Source of the DNA: Bryobacteraceae bacterium
Lineage (GTDB): Bacteria; Acidobacteriota; Terriglobia; Bryobacterales; Bryobacteraceae
DNA length: 64,000 bases
Direction: 5' to 3'
Assembly: GCA_019752335.1 (NCBI GenBank)
Contig: JAIEMJ010000001.1
Span: forward strand, 124,001-188,000
Shown: positions 1 through 8,075 of the stretch, one piece after another
Numbering within the stretch: the stretch's first letter is position 1
Layout: every line of letters starts with the position of its first letter
Made by a program: the position numbers and the translations under genes
Notes under the pieces: model-generated
What the model saw: the letters and a program-made list of their open reading frames with translations, nothing else
Told to the model about the DNA's origin: nothing
Database searches by the model: none

Positions 1-1
1 C

Positions 2-496
2 TGCCTGAGTAACATGAAGCTCGCGGATATGCTCGAAACGCGGCACACGATGTCGGCGACGGTACGGGACGAGGTTTCGCCGCAGTCCGCTGCTTGGGGC
101 TATCAGTTGGGCTCAGTGTATATCCGCAAAGTGCATTTCCGTGACGTGGGCATGATTCGCCAGATCGAAGAGAAGGTAGTGAATCGCTTGCGCCAGGTGA
201 CGTCGGCGATTCATCAGGCCGGGGCGAATCAGGTGAGCGTGATTGCCAGCTCAGCGGAACGCGAGTCCTCGATCGAGTTCGGCAAAGCGGCGGCGATTCG
301 CCCGAATACCTTGGGCAACGCGCTAAAGGAGATCACCCAGGAACCGGCGGTGGCGAGCGCGCTGTTCGAGATTCTCGAAACGCAGAAACTGCTGGCCAGT
401 GACGCGCGGATCACCTTACTTCCGGAGGGCCAGTTACTCTTGCCCGAGCTACTGGCCGCCCAATCACGACCGCCCGCCAAGCTGCCCAAGCAGTAA
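2..496 (+). CDS. SPFH/Band 7 domain protein, C-terminal part
   Basis: The reading frame is open to the left edge, so the first Met seen (position 14) is probably internal and the gene starts outside the window. The visible 164 residues fit the C-terminal part of a prohibitin/flotillin-like SPFH domain: a beta-rich stretch (VYIRKVHFRD) is followed by a long helix rich in Ala, Glu and Gln and by a short Pro-rich tail. SPFH proteins form membrane-associated oligomeric scaffolds. The stop lies inside the 3' end of the convergent PIG-L gene, a 33-bp overlap. The family call is moderate because the N-terminal half is missing. Confidence 0.6.
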   Translation, partial: CLSNMKLADMLETRHTMSATVRDEVSPQSAAWGYQLGSVYIRKVHFRDVGMIRQIEEKVVNRLRQVTSAIHQAGANQVSVIASSAERESSIEFGKAAAIRPNTLGNALKEITQEPAVASALFEILETQKLLASDARITLLPEGQLLLPELLAAQSRPPAKLPKQ

Positions 497-1219
497 CTCC
501 TGCAGTTTGGGAGTCCGCGGATAAGGATGACCGAGATACTGGCGGAAGCCTTCGCCCATGGTCAGGCCGGCTGAGGCGCCGCGTTTGCGGGTCCACTCTT
601 CCATGGTGGTGAGGTAGTTGTCCATGCCGTGATGCGCCTTCAGCCAATTGCGCTGGCTCTCATGGCAGGCGAGCAGGTCGCGCTTTGTGGCGAAGACCTC
701 GGCGACGTCGACGACGAAGTCCGGCGGCACGGGGCGGCCTTCGCGGTCGAGGCCTTCTACGGGGTCCATGAAGTAGAGGTGCGGAATCCAGTCGAGGGCC
801 GGGGCGTTCTGCGGCGTGTGGTAGTTGGGTGCGCCGGCGGCGAAGCAGGCGTCGCGGACCAGCAGCGAGACCATCTCGTGGTCGGCCAGATAGTCCGAGG
901 GGGCGGAGGTGAGGACGATCTCCGGGCGCAGTTCGCGGAGGAGGCCCGTGGTCTGGCGGCGACTCGGGTCGTCGTTGAAGATGGCCAGGTCGTGGAAGCC
1001 GCCCCAGCGGTACTGCGCGCCGATCATGGCCGCGGCTTTGGCGGCTTCGCCCTTGCGGATCCTCGCGGTCTCTTCCGGGGTGTACTCCCGGCTACCGCAG
1101 TTGCCGTCACTCATGGTGACGAAGGTGAGTTCGTGGCCGAGCGCGGCGAGTTTGGCGCAGGTACCGCCGGCCAGGATCTCGATATCATCCGGGTGTGCGT
1201 GGATCGCTAGAATTCTCAT
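464..1219 (-). CDS. PIG-L/LmbE family deacetylase
   Basis: This 251-residue protein has the zinc site of the PIG-L/LmbE family: HPDD at residues 9-12 and the later ligand H114 in the sequence DYLADHE. The family removes N-acetyl groups from sugars or sugar conjugates such as GlcNAc-PI, GlcNAc-malate and mycothiol precursors. The substrate cannot be told from sequence; BshB-like and lincosamide-type paralogs share these motifs. The start is firm because the zinc site lies only eight residues from Met1. That ATG overlaps, on the other strand, the start codon of the radical SAM gene. Confidence 0.88.
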   Translation of the reverse strand: MRILAIHAHPDDIEILAGGTCAKLAALGHELTFVTMSDGNCGSREYTPEETARIRKGEAAKAAAMIGAQYRWGGFHDLAIFNDDPSRRQTTGLLRELRPEIVLTSAPSDYLADHEMVSLLVRDACFAAGAPNYHTPQNAPALDWIPHLYFMDPVEGLDREGRPVPPDFVVDVAEVFATKRDLLACHESQRNWLKAHHGMDNYLTTMEEWTRKRGASAGLTMGEGFRQYLGHPYPRTPKLQELLLGQLGGRS

Positions 1220-2072
1220 GTCTCTTCCTTACTCTAAAGCCTTTGCGGACGCCCGCATGATCCTGAGCCGCACCAGCGGCTTTATCGCCGAGGCGGGCTT
1301 CACGCATTCGCTCACCCCGGCGCGGAACTGCACCTTCGGCTGCAGCTACTGCTACGTGCCGACGATGCGCGTCCAGGGCGGGCTGAAGCCGGAGGACTGG
1401 CAGCGCTGGGGCCAGTTTACGACCTACAAACAAAACGCGGCGGTTTTGTTGCGGCGCGAACTGCGGCCCGGGCAAGTGATCTACTGCTCCCCGCTGGTGG
1501 ACCCGTATCAGCCCGGCGAAGCGTTGATGCCCGAGGTGCTGCGGGAACTGATCGCGCAGCCGCCGGCGGTCTTCGTGATTCAGACGAGGTCACCGGGGAT
1601 CCTGCGCGATCTGGAGTTGCTGCAGGCCCTCGCTGCGCGTTGCACGCTGCGAGTGAGCTTCTCCATCACCAGCAACCGGGCCGACGTGCTGCGCCGCTAC
1701 GAGCCGAAGTGCGCGCCTTACGCGGAGCGCTTGCAAACGGTCGCGGCTTTGCATGAACACGGCATCCCGACGTTCGTCACCCTGGCGCCGCTGTTGCCTT
1801 GCGACGCCGAGGCTTTGCTGTCCGACGTGATGCGGGTGTCGCCCAATGGCCTGATCGCGGACCCGCTGCACATTCGCGCGACCAAGCCGCGCGGCGCCAC
1901 GACGCGCGATATTGCCCTGGTGATCGCGGACCGGCAAAACGAGGGAAAATGGTTTGACGCCTCGTTTCAGGCGGCCCTCGTGGACGACTTACGCACGCGG
2001 GCGACCCGCGCCGGTCGAGCCTTCGCCACCGGCCCAGAAGGATTCTCATGGTTAGCACGCAAGATGTCTTGA
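1218..2072 (+). CDS. SPL-family radical SAM protein
   Basis: The 284-residue product carries the CxxxCxxC iron-sulfur motif at C38, C42 and C45, followed by YVPTM, as in the spore photoproduct lyase-like radical SAM family (COG1533). It would bind a 4Fe-4S cluster and cleave S-adenosylmethionine; the substrate is unknown. The ATG at 1218 shares the tetranucleotide CATG with the start of the divergent deacetylase. The next in-frame ATG at 1257 would also keep the motif, so the start is not certain. The 3' end overlaps the next gene by 25 nt, implying co-transcription with the aldehyde dehydrogenase. Confidence 0.85.
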   Translation: MSLPYSKAFADARMILSRTSGFIAEAGFTHSLTPARNCTFGCSYCYVPTMRVQGGLKPEDWQRWGQFTTYKQNAAVLLRRELRPGQVIYCSPLVDPYQPGEALMPEVLRELIAQPPAVFVIQTRSPGILRDLELLQALAARCTLRVSFSITSNRADVLRRYEPKCAPYAERLQTVAALHEHGIPTFVTLAPLLPCDAEALLSDVMRVSPNGLIADPLHIRATKPRGATTRDIALVIADRQNEGKWFDASFQAALVDDLRTRATRAGRAFATGPEGFSWLARKMS

Positions 2073-3559
2073 ACCGGCTGGGTATCGCCCGCCTGAACCC
2101 CGGCGCCGCTACCGGCGACTGGATTGCCACGCACGGCCCGGAACTGATCTCCTATTCGCCGATCAATGGCCAGGAGTTGGGGCGCGTCCAGACGGCGCAA
2201 CGGCAGGATCTGGAGCAGGTGATCGCGGTGGCAACCGAGGCATTTCACGCTTGGCGCATGATGCCCGCGCCACAACGCGGCATGATTGTGCGCGAGATTG
2301 GCCTGGAACTGCGCGAGCACCTGGATGACCTGGGCGCCCTGGTGAGCCTGGAGATGGGCAAGATCCTCGCCGAAGGGCGCGGCGAAGTGCAGGAGATGAT
2401 CGACGTGGCGGACTTCGCCGTGGGGCTGTCGCGCCAACTGTATGGGCTCACCATGCACAGTGAGCGGCCTGGCCATCGCATGTACGAACAGTGGCACCCG
2501 CTGGGACATGTGGGCGTGATTACGGCCTTCAATTTTCCCGCGGCCGTGTGGGCCTGGAACGCGCTGATCGCGGCGGTGTGCGGCGATTGCATCGTCTGGA
2601 AGCCGTCCGAGCAGACGCCGCTGACGGCGATCGCGGTGCAGCACATCTGTGACCGCGTGCTGGCGCGGCATGGCTTGAAGGGCATCTTCAACCTGGTGAT
2701 CGGGAGTGTCGGCGACATCGGTGAGCCGATGCTGGCGGATCGCCGGTTTCCGCTGATCAGCGCGACGGGCTCCTGCCGGATGGGGCGTCGCGTGGGCGCG
2801 GTGGTGGGGGAGCGGCTGGGCCGCACGCTGCTCGAATTGGGCGGCAACAACGGCATCATCGTGATGGACGATGCCGATGTGGAACTTGCCGCGCGTGCGG
2901 CTCTCTTTGGCGCCGTGGGTACGGCCGGGCAACGTTGCACGTCGCTGCGGCGGCTCTTTCTGCATCGCCAGATCGCGGGGCCTATGATGGAGCGGCTGAA
3001 GGCGGCCTATGCGCAGGTGAAGATCGGCCATCCGCTGGAGGCGGGGACGTTGATGGGTCCGCTGATCAACCGGCAGGCGGTGGAGACGATGCAGGCGGGC
3101 TTGGCGACGATCCGGGAGCAGGGCGGGGAAGTGCTCTACGGCGGGCGGGCGCTGGAAGGCTGCTACGTGGAGCCCACCATCGTGCGCGCGCCAGCGCCGC
3201 TGCCGATTATGCAAGAGGAGATCTTCGCGCCGATCCTGTATGTGGTGGAGTTCGATCATCTGGACCAGGCCATGGCCTGGCACAACGACGTGCCGCAGGG
3301 CCTGTCGTCGGCGATGTTCACCGGCGGTCTGATTCCGGCCGAAACATTTTTGAGCCATCGCGGTTCGGACTGCGGGATCGCCAACATCAACATCGGCACC
3401 AGCGGCGCCGAGATCGGCGGGGCGTTTGGGGGGGAGAAGGATACGGGCGGCGGGCGCGAATCGGGGTCCGACAGTTGGAAGGCTTACATGCGGCGGCAGA
3501 CGGTGACGATCAACTGGTCGCGCGATTTGCCTTTGGCGCAAGGGATCCAATTCGGTTGA
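2048..3559 (+). CDS. ALDH7-type aldehyde dehydrogenase (aminoadipate semialdehyde/piperideine-6-carboxylate type)
   Basis: This full-length aldehyde dehydrogenase (503 aa) has the expected catalytic set: FNFP with N162, WKPSE at 184-188, E263 in LELGGNN, and the nucleophile C297 in GQRCTS. The LELGGNN signature, in place of the common LELGGK, is typical of the ALDH7/antiquitin group, which oxidises alpha-aminoadipic semialdehyde in lysine breakdown. Its role here is inferred from the subfamily; no other lysine-catabolism gene is adjacent. It overlaps the radical SAM gene, so the two are probably one transcript. Confidence 0.88.
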   Translation: MVSTQDVLNRLGIARLNPGAATGDWIATHGPELISYSPINGQELGRVQTAQRQDLEQVIAVATEAFHAWRMMPAPQRGMIVREIGLELREHLDDLGALVSLEMGKILAEGRGEVQEMIDVADFAVGLSRQLYGLTMHSERPGHRMYEQWHPLGHVGVITAFNFPAAVWAWNALIAAVCGDCIVWKPSEQTPLTAIAVQHICDRVLARHGLKGIFNLVIGSVGDIGEPMLADRRFPLISATGSCRMGRRVGAVVGERLGRTLLELGGNNGIIVMDDADVELAARAALFGAVGTAGQRCTSLRRLFLHRQIAGPMMERLKAAYAQVKIGHPLEAGTLMGPLINRQAVETMQAGLATIREQGGEVLYGGRALEGCYVEPTIVRAPAPLPIMQEEIFAPILYVVEFDHLDQAMAWHNDVPQGLSSAMFTGGLIPAETFLSHRGSDCGIANINIGTSGAEIGGAFGGEKDTGGGRESGSDSWKAYMRRQTVTINWSRDLPLAQGIQFG

Positions 3560-3589
3560 GGAGTAGAGGACAAGCGCGACCAGACCGAC

Positions 3590-3624
3590 TTGCTTTCCGC
3601 GGACCTTCGTATATACACTTGTAT
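3590..3624 (+). promoter_or_regulatory. brnTA promoter with palindromic operator candidate
   Basis: A -35-like TTGCTT (3590-3595) lies 16 bp before a -10-like TATACA (3612-3617). The -10 overlaps two small symmetries: GTATATAC (3609-3616) and ATACA-CT-TGTAT (3613-3624). BrnA antitoxins are known to repress their own operon through DNA binding, so this is a reasonable operator candidate. Predicted transcription would begin near 3624, close to the TTG start of brnT. Assignment is by eye. Confidence 0.45.
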
Positions 3625-3918
3625 TGACCGATGCAATTGAATGGGACCCGAACAAGGATCGAGCTAACCTCGTCAAGCATGGGATCGATTTCGCCTTGGC
3701 GGCGCTCGATGTTCACCGATCCTCACGTGACGTTGAGAGAAGATCGAATAGACGAGACGGGCGAGCGGCGTTGGCATGCTCTTGGGTTGGCCGCCGGTTT
3801 AGAGCCAATTCTGTTGGTTGTTCATGTTTACAGGGAGGCAAACGATGGCGAAGAAATTGTCCGCATCATCTCGGCCAGAAAAGCTCGTAAGAGTGAGCGC
3901 CGAGCGTATCTTCAGTAG
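3624..3918 (+). pseudogene. brnT: BrnT-like ribonuclease toxin, disrupted by a frameshift
   Basis: The first reading frame (TTG at 3624) gives the BrnT N-terminus: IEWDPNKDRANLVKHGIDF. The remainder of the family (FTDPHVTLRED, GERRWHALG, and the terminal IISARKA, RRAYLQ) is read one base out of phase, ending at 3918. The switch lies about 3700-3712, where removal of one base in the GGCGGCGCTC stretch would restore a continuous protein of usual length (about 95-97 aa). BrnT is a RelE-fold RNase toxin. Continuing in the first frame gives an unrelated tail ending at 3890. It could be a true inactivating mutation, a programmed shift or a sequencing error. Confidence 0.75.
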
Positions 3919-4189
3919 AACGATTACTAAGGCACAGCGCGAGCGGCTGGCGCGACTGGCCAAGCAGCCGGACTCCGCGATCGACGTGTCCGACATACCT
4001 CCGTTGACCGATGAGCAACTCGCGCAAATGGTGCCGTACCGGCTGCGATCCAAGACGACCCTGATTTCTTTTCGCGTCCAGAACGATGTCTTTGCGTGGC
4101 TGAAGTCGAAGGGGCCGGGTCATTTGAGCCGGATCAATGCGATTCTCGCCAACGTGATGGACGCCGAGCAGCGGCTGAAGAACGGTTGA
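3845..4189 (+). CDS. brnA: BrnA-family antitoxin
   Basis: The 114-residue protein shows BrnA hallmarks: an N-terminal linker ending in IDVSDIPPLTDEQLA, then ISFRVQNDVFAWLKSKGPGH and SRINAILANVM, which form the ribbon-helix-helix DNA-binding and dimerisation part. BrnA neutralises BrnT and represses the operon. The ATG at 3845 is preferred because GGGAGG (3833-3838) lies 6 nt upstream; a more upstream frame start at 3818 has no such site. The gene overlaps the 3' end of brnT by 74 nt and appears intact although the toxin is frameshifted. Confidence 0.85.
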   Translation: MAKKLSASSRPEKLVRVSAERIFSRTITKAQRERLARLAKQPDSAIDVSDIPPLTDEQLAQMVPYRLRSKTTLISFRVQNDVFAWLKSKGPGHLSRINAILANVMDAEQRLKNG

Positions 4190-4198
4190 TCCAGCGGT

Positions 4199-5506
4199 TC
4201 AGATCACCTCGAAGTAGCGCTCTAGCTCCCACGCCGTGACTGACTTCTCGTACTGCCGCCATTCCCATTCGCGGGTGGCGGCGTAGTGTTCGACAAACTC
4301 GTCGCCGAAGGCTTTGCGGGCGAAGGCGCTTTCGCGGAAGAGCCAGGTGGCTTCTAGTAGATTCGAGGGCAGTGGGCGGCCCACACCGGTCTTGTAGCCG
4401 TTCGTGATTGGCTCGGGCGGCGAGAGACGGCGGGTGACGCCGTCGAGGCCAGCGGCTAGCGACGCCGCCATGGTGAGATAGGGATTCATGTCGGCGCCGG
4501 GGACGCGCATTTCGACGCGGCCGGACTTCACGCCGCCTGGCAAGGCGCGCACTGCCACGGTGCGATTGTCGACGCCCCAGGTGGCGTTCACTGGCGCCCA
4601 GGCGCCTGGCACCATGCGCTTGTACGAGTTCACGGTGGGGCAATAGAGGACCATCAGTTCCGGAAGGTGTTCCAGCAGGCCGGCGATGTAGTGGCGCATG
4701 GGGTCGGCGATGGAGCCGTCCGGGCGGACGAAAATGTTCTGGCGGGTGGTGGAGTCCCAGAGGCTTTGGTGGACATGGCCGCCGGAGCCCGGCAGCGCGG
4801 CGTTCCACTTGGCCATGAAGCAGGCCATCAGGCCATCGCGCAGGGCGATCTCCTTGGCGGCGGTCTTGAAGAGGGCAGCTTTGTCCGCGGCGGCGAGGGC
4901 GGTGTCGACGGTGATGGCGGCTTCGAAGCCGCCGGGGCCGGTTTCGGTGTGGAGGCCTTCGAGCTCTACGTCGAAGGCGGCCATCTGGTCGAGCAGGTCA
5001 TGCATCAATGGCGCCTGGGCCGAGGTGCGTAGCAGGCTGTAGCCGAACATGCCGGGCGAGAGGTTTTTGAGGCCGGTGTAGTTCTTTTCGGCGATCGTCT
5101 GGGGCGTCTCCTCGAAAAGCCAGAACTCGAACTCGGCGGCCATACGGGCTTCGTAGCCGGCGCGGGAGACGGAGTCAACGACGCGCTGCAGGACGCTGCG
5201 GGGCGCGAGGGGCAGGCGTTCTCCGGCGGCGGTGAACATGTCGAGCAGGTAGAGATCGGTGGCCTCTTCCCAGGGGATCTGGCGTTTCGTCGAGAGGTCA
5301 ATGCGGGCGAAGGCATCGGGGTAGCCGGTATGCGGACCGGTGTAGCGGACGTTGTCGTAAACGGCGTCGGCGCAGTCCCAGCCGAAGATGACGTCGCAGA
5401 AGCCGAGTCCGGATTGGGCGGCGGACTCAAACTTGTCGCGGCTGAGGTACTTGCCGCGCAGGATCCCGTCGAGGTCGAAGACGCCGACTTTAACGTGAGA
5501 TGACAT
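4199..5506 (-). CDS. glutamine synthetase family ligase
   Basis: At 435 aa the protein has the glutamine synthetase catalytic domain: AAEFEFWLF with E125 and E127, HTETGPGGFEAAI around 186-198, GSGGHVHQS (240-248), NSYKRMVPGAWAP near 310 and a VEMRVPGADMNPYL segment near 350. These bind ATP, metals and glutamate. The short N-terminal domain and sequence style resemble GlnA-like enzymes such as gamma-glutamylpolyamine or glutamate-amine ligases rather than a classical GlnA; the substrate is not determined. No adenylylation-site check was possible. The start has GAGG about 8 nt upstream. It is divergent from the SurA-like gene across 199 bp and convergent with brnA. Confidence 0.8.
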   Translation of the reverse strand: MSSHVKVGVFDLDGILRGKYLSRDKFESAAQSGLGFCDVIFGWDCADAVYDNVRYTGPHTGYPDAFARIDLSTKRQIPWEEATDLYLLDMFTAAGERLPLAPRSVLQRVVDSVSRAGYEARMAAEFEFWLFEETPQTIAEKNYTGLKNLSPGMFGYSLLRTSAQAPLMHDLLDQMAAFDVELEGLHTETGPGGFEAAITVDTALAAADKAALFKTAAKEIALRDGLMACFMAKWNAALPGSGGHVHQSLWDSTTRQNIFVRPDGSIADPMRHYIAGLLEHLPELMVLYCPTVNSYKRMVPGAWAPVNATWGVDNRTVAVRALPGGVKSGRVEMRVPGADMNPYLTMAASLAAGLDGVTRRLSPPEPITNGYKTGVGRPLPSNLLEATWLFRESAFARKAFGDEFVEHYAATREWEWRQYEKSVTAWELERYFEVI

Positions 5507-5667
5507 TTTTTACCTCGCAAGGCGGGAAGTTGGAGTGACAGGCGTGAACGCGAGGCCCGGTGGGTACACGGGCGGGGCGCTGGAATGAGAGAGTTGGGGC
5601 CATGGCATGCCGCGTGCAAGCGCGAAGATTCAGGATACAACGATGGCTTGTCTTGATACCGGTAAAT

Positions 5668-5697
5668 TTGTCGAATTCGCGTGGCTTCCGATACAAT
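5668..5697 (+). promoter_or_regulatory. promoter of the SurA-like gene (leaderless candidate)
   Basis: TTGTCG (5668-5673) and TACAAT (5692-5697) are separated by 18 bp and match sigma70-type boxes in 4/6 and 5/6 positions. The -10 box ends only 8 nt before the ATG at 5706, and there is no clear Shine-Dalgarno sequence, so the transcript would begin at or next to the start codon. Confidence 0.5.
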
Positions 5698-5705
5698 GGG
5701 GGCTT

Positions 5706-6878
5706 ATGCCTCGTAAGTTTCTGATGACGTTCGCCAGCCTGGCCACTGTATTGGCGGCGGCCGATGTGCAGACCGTGGAAGAGATCATCGCCAAGGTAAA
5801 CGGCGACATCGTCACCCGTGGCGAGATTGAGCGCACCAAGCGCCAACTTGAGGAGATGCTGAAGTCGCGGAAGATCACCGGCACCGAAGCGGACCGGATT
5901 CGCGAGGAGGCCACCAAGAACGCGCTGCGCGACCGCATCGACTCGCTGTTGCTGGTGAATCGCGGCAAGGAGCTCAACATCAATATCGACGGCGAGGTGA
6001 GCAAGTACGTCGCGGATCTGATGAAGCAGACCAAGGAAGTGGACCCGGATAAGTTCGCCGCGATTGTGCGCGCGCAGACGGGGCAGTCCTTTGAGGACTG
6101 GAAGAACGAGACCAAAAATCAGATGCTGACGCAGCGCGTAATCGGGCAAGAGGTGAATCGCAAGATCAACGTGAGCAAGCAGGAGATTGAGAAGGTCTAC
6201 AACGAGAACAAGGACAAGTTCCTGCGCAAGGATCAGGTCTTCCTGCGCGAACTCTTCCTGACGACGGCGGGCAAGACGCCCGCCGAGGAAGCAGCCATCG
6301 AAAAGAAGGCTAAGGACCTGGTGGCCCGGGCGCGGAAGAACGAGAAGTTTGGCGACCTGGTGCGCGACAATTCCGAAGCCGAGAGCACACAGAACGGCGG
6401 CGACATCGGTGGCTACGAAAAGGGACAACTGGATCCGGTGCTGGAAGCGTTGGTGTGGGAACAGAACAAAGGCTACGTGACGGATCCGGTGAAGCGTCCG
6501 AATGGCTGGCTGATCCTGCGCGTGGAAGAGCGCTTCAAGGCGGGGCAAGCGACCCTGGAAGAGGTGGAAGGCGACATTCGCGATCGGCTTTACGGCGAGC
6601 GCATGCAGCCGGAGATTCGCAAGTACCTGACGGAGCTGCGGACGAATGCTTTCCTCGAGATTCGCGAAGGCTGGCTGGATTCGGCGCCCGCGCCGGGCAA
6701 GAGCACGGCGTGGAGCGAACCCGCCGCGTTGAAGCCAGAGACGATCACCAAGGGCGAACTCGAAGCCCGCACGCGCCGCCGCCGCCTGCTGTGGGCCGTG
6801 CCGATTCCGGGCACCTCCACGTCGATGAAAAAAGGCGGCGAGTCGGGCACGTCGAAGTCGAAGACGGTGAAGCAGTAA
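5706..6878 (+). CDS. SurA/PpiC-type peptidyl-prolyl cis-trans isomerase
   Basis: The 390-residue protein begins with a signal peptide (about residues 1-19) and then a SurA N-terminal chaperone domain (about 25-165, starting EEIIAKVNGDIVTRGEIERT). A single parvulin rotamase domain follows at about 177-275, with the conserved end NGGDIGGYEKGQLDP and NGWLILRVEER. The C-terminal 60 residues are Lys/Arg/Ser-rich. Such proteins assist folding of outer membrane proteins in the periplasm. The ATG at 5706 is chosen because it begins the signal peptide and sits behind a promoter-like sequence. The YhaM-type gene starts 6 nt after the stop and may share the transcript. Confidence 0.88.
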   Translation: MPRKFLMTFASLATVLAAADVQTVEEIIAKVNGDIVTRGEIERTKRQLEEMLKSRKITGTEADRIREEATKNALRDRIDSLLLVNRGKELNINIDGEVSKYVADLMKQTKEVDPDKFAAIVRAQTGQSFEDWKNETKNQMLTQRVIGQEVNRKINVSKQEIEKVYNENKDKFLRKDQVFLRELFLTTAGKTPAEEAAIEKKAKDLVARARKNEKFGDLVRDNSEAESTQNGGDIGGYEKGQLDPVLEALVWEQNKGYVTDPVKRPNGWLILRVEERFKAGQATLEEVEGDIRDRLYGERMQPEIRKYLTELRTNAFLEIREGWLDSAPAPGKSTAWSEPAALKPETITKGELEARTRRRRLLWAVPIPGTSTSMKKGGESGTSKSKTVKQ

Positions 6879-6884
6879 GTCATT

Positions 6885-7949
6885 TTGAAGACTCCCTATA
6901 TTTCCGACCTGCAGCCCGATCAGGTAACCACGGGCGTGTTTCTGGTGAGCGTGAAGGACATTCGCCAGAAGAAGTCCGGCGATCCGTTTCTCTCGCTGAT
7001 CCTGGCTGATAAGACCGGCGAGATCGACGCCAAGATGTGGGACAACGTCGTGGAGGTGATGGACACCTTTGAGCGCGACGCTTTTGTCCGCGTGCGCGGC
7101 TTGCCGCAGATCTTTCAGAACAAGCTCCAGCTCACCATCCACAAACTGCAAGCGGTACCGGACAGCGAAGTGGAACTGGGTGACTTCTTTCCTGCCTCTC
7201 GCCGCGATCCCGGTGAGATGTTCGCCGAACTCAATGCGCAGGTGAACGCGATGCAGAATCCGCACCTGCGGGCCCTGCTGCGGGCTTTTCTGGACGATCC
7301 GGAGATCGCCCGGCTGTACCGCTTAGCGCCCGCGGCGAAGAGCATTCACCATGCCTGGCTGAGCGGACTGCTTGAGCACGTGCTGTCGCTGTGTACGCTG
7401 GCGAAGGTGACGGCGAAGCACTATGCCGGGATCGACGAAGATCTGTTACTGACCGGCGTCGTGCTGCACGATATCGGCAAGATCCACGAATTGGGCTACG
7501 AGCGCTCTTTCCTGTACACCACGGAAGGCCAACTGCTGGGGCACATCGTGATCGCGATGCGCATGGTGGATGAGAAGGCCAGGCAAGTGCCGGGCTTCCC
7601 GCCGAAGTTGCTCACGTTGGTGCAGCATTTGGTGGCGTCGCACCATGGGACGCTGGAATTCGGCTCGCCGAAGGTGCCCTTGTTTCCGGAGGCGATGCTG
7701 TTGCATCACTTGGACAATCTCGACTCCAAGATGGAGACCATGCGGGGGCTAATCGAGAAGGATGCGCGGATTGCGGGGCATTGGACCGGCTACAGTTCGT
7801 CTTTGGATCGGGCGGTGCTGAAGAAGGATCTTTATCTGGCTGAGGCTTTGCCGCCCGCTCCCGCGCCTGTCAAGGCTCCAGTGCGTCCGGCGAACTCGTC
7901 TCCGTTTGCGGACAAGCTCAATCTGGCCTTGCAGTCGGACCCGAAGTAG
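6885..7949 (+). CDS. YhaM-type 3'-5' exoribonuclease (OB-fold plus HD domain)
   Basis: The protein (354 aa) has an OB-fold nucleic acid-binding region (about 12-95, with GVFLVSVKDIRQKKSGDPF) and then an HD phosphohydrolase domain with H155/H156, EH at 164-165, HDIGKIHELGYE (195-206) and later HHG and HHLDNLDSKM. This order is that of the YhaM family, a Mn-dependent 3' exonuclease acting on RNA and ssDNA. The start is TTG at 6885; no ATG gives the conserved N-terminus. The C-terminal 35 residues are Pro/Ala-rich. It follows the SurA-like gene closely. Confidence 0.87.
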   Translation: MKTPYISDLQPDQVTTGVFLVSVKDIRQKKSGDPFLSLILADKTGEIDAKMWDNVVEVMDTFERDAFVRVRGLPQIFQNKLQLTIHKLQAVPDSEVELGDFFPASRRDPGEMFAELNAQVNAMQNPHLRALLRAFLDDPEIARLYRLAPAAKSIHHAWLSGLLEHVLSLCTLAKVTAKHYAGIDEDLLLTGVVLHDIGKIHELGYERSFLYTTEGQLLGHIVIAMRMVDEKARQVPGFPPKLLTLVQHLVASHHGTLEFGSPKVPLFPEAMLLHHLDNLDSKMETMRGLIEKDARIAGHWTGYSSSLDRAVLKKDLYLAEALPPAPAPVKAPVRPANSSPFADKLNLALQSDPK

Positions 7950-7997
7950 CGGTTTTCCGAAAAAGCGCCTGGAAAACGGCATCAATCGCGAACGGGC

Positions 7998-8017
7998 CCC
8001 ACCTCTTACGAGGTGGG
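7998..8017. repeat. REP-like palindrome, class 1, single copy (A)
   Basis: CCCACCTC-TTAC-GAGGTGGG forms a perfect 8-bp stem with a TTAC loop (GTAA on the other strand). It lies between two convergent genes and is followed by no T-tract, so it is not a standard intrinsic terminator. The same design recurs at 19423-19442, 27373-27392 and 27450-27469. Upstream sequence (aaaaagcgcc) resembles that before the copy at 19423. Confidence 0.7.
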
Positions 8018-8075
8018 CTCCTCGGGGTCAAAAGTAAGTAAGGTAACCATTCAATTCGAGCGGTTGAAGGGTCAG

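Noticed and set aside
1967-3676. A long open frame on the minus strand over the aldehyde dehydrogenase gene.
   Set aside because: It is His/Arg/Pro-rich shadow of the well-supported ALDH7 gene on the other strand, typical of GC-rich DNA.
5490-7265. A 591-codon open frame on the minus strand over the SurA-like and YhaM-type genes.
   Set aside because: The product is low-complexity and has no domain; both plus-strand genes carry clear motifs.
7998-8017. Intrinsic terminator.
   Set aside because: The GC-rich hairpin is not followed by a T-tract on either strand, and the same unit recurs elsewhere as a repeat family.
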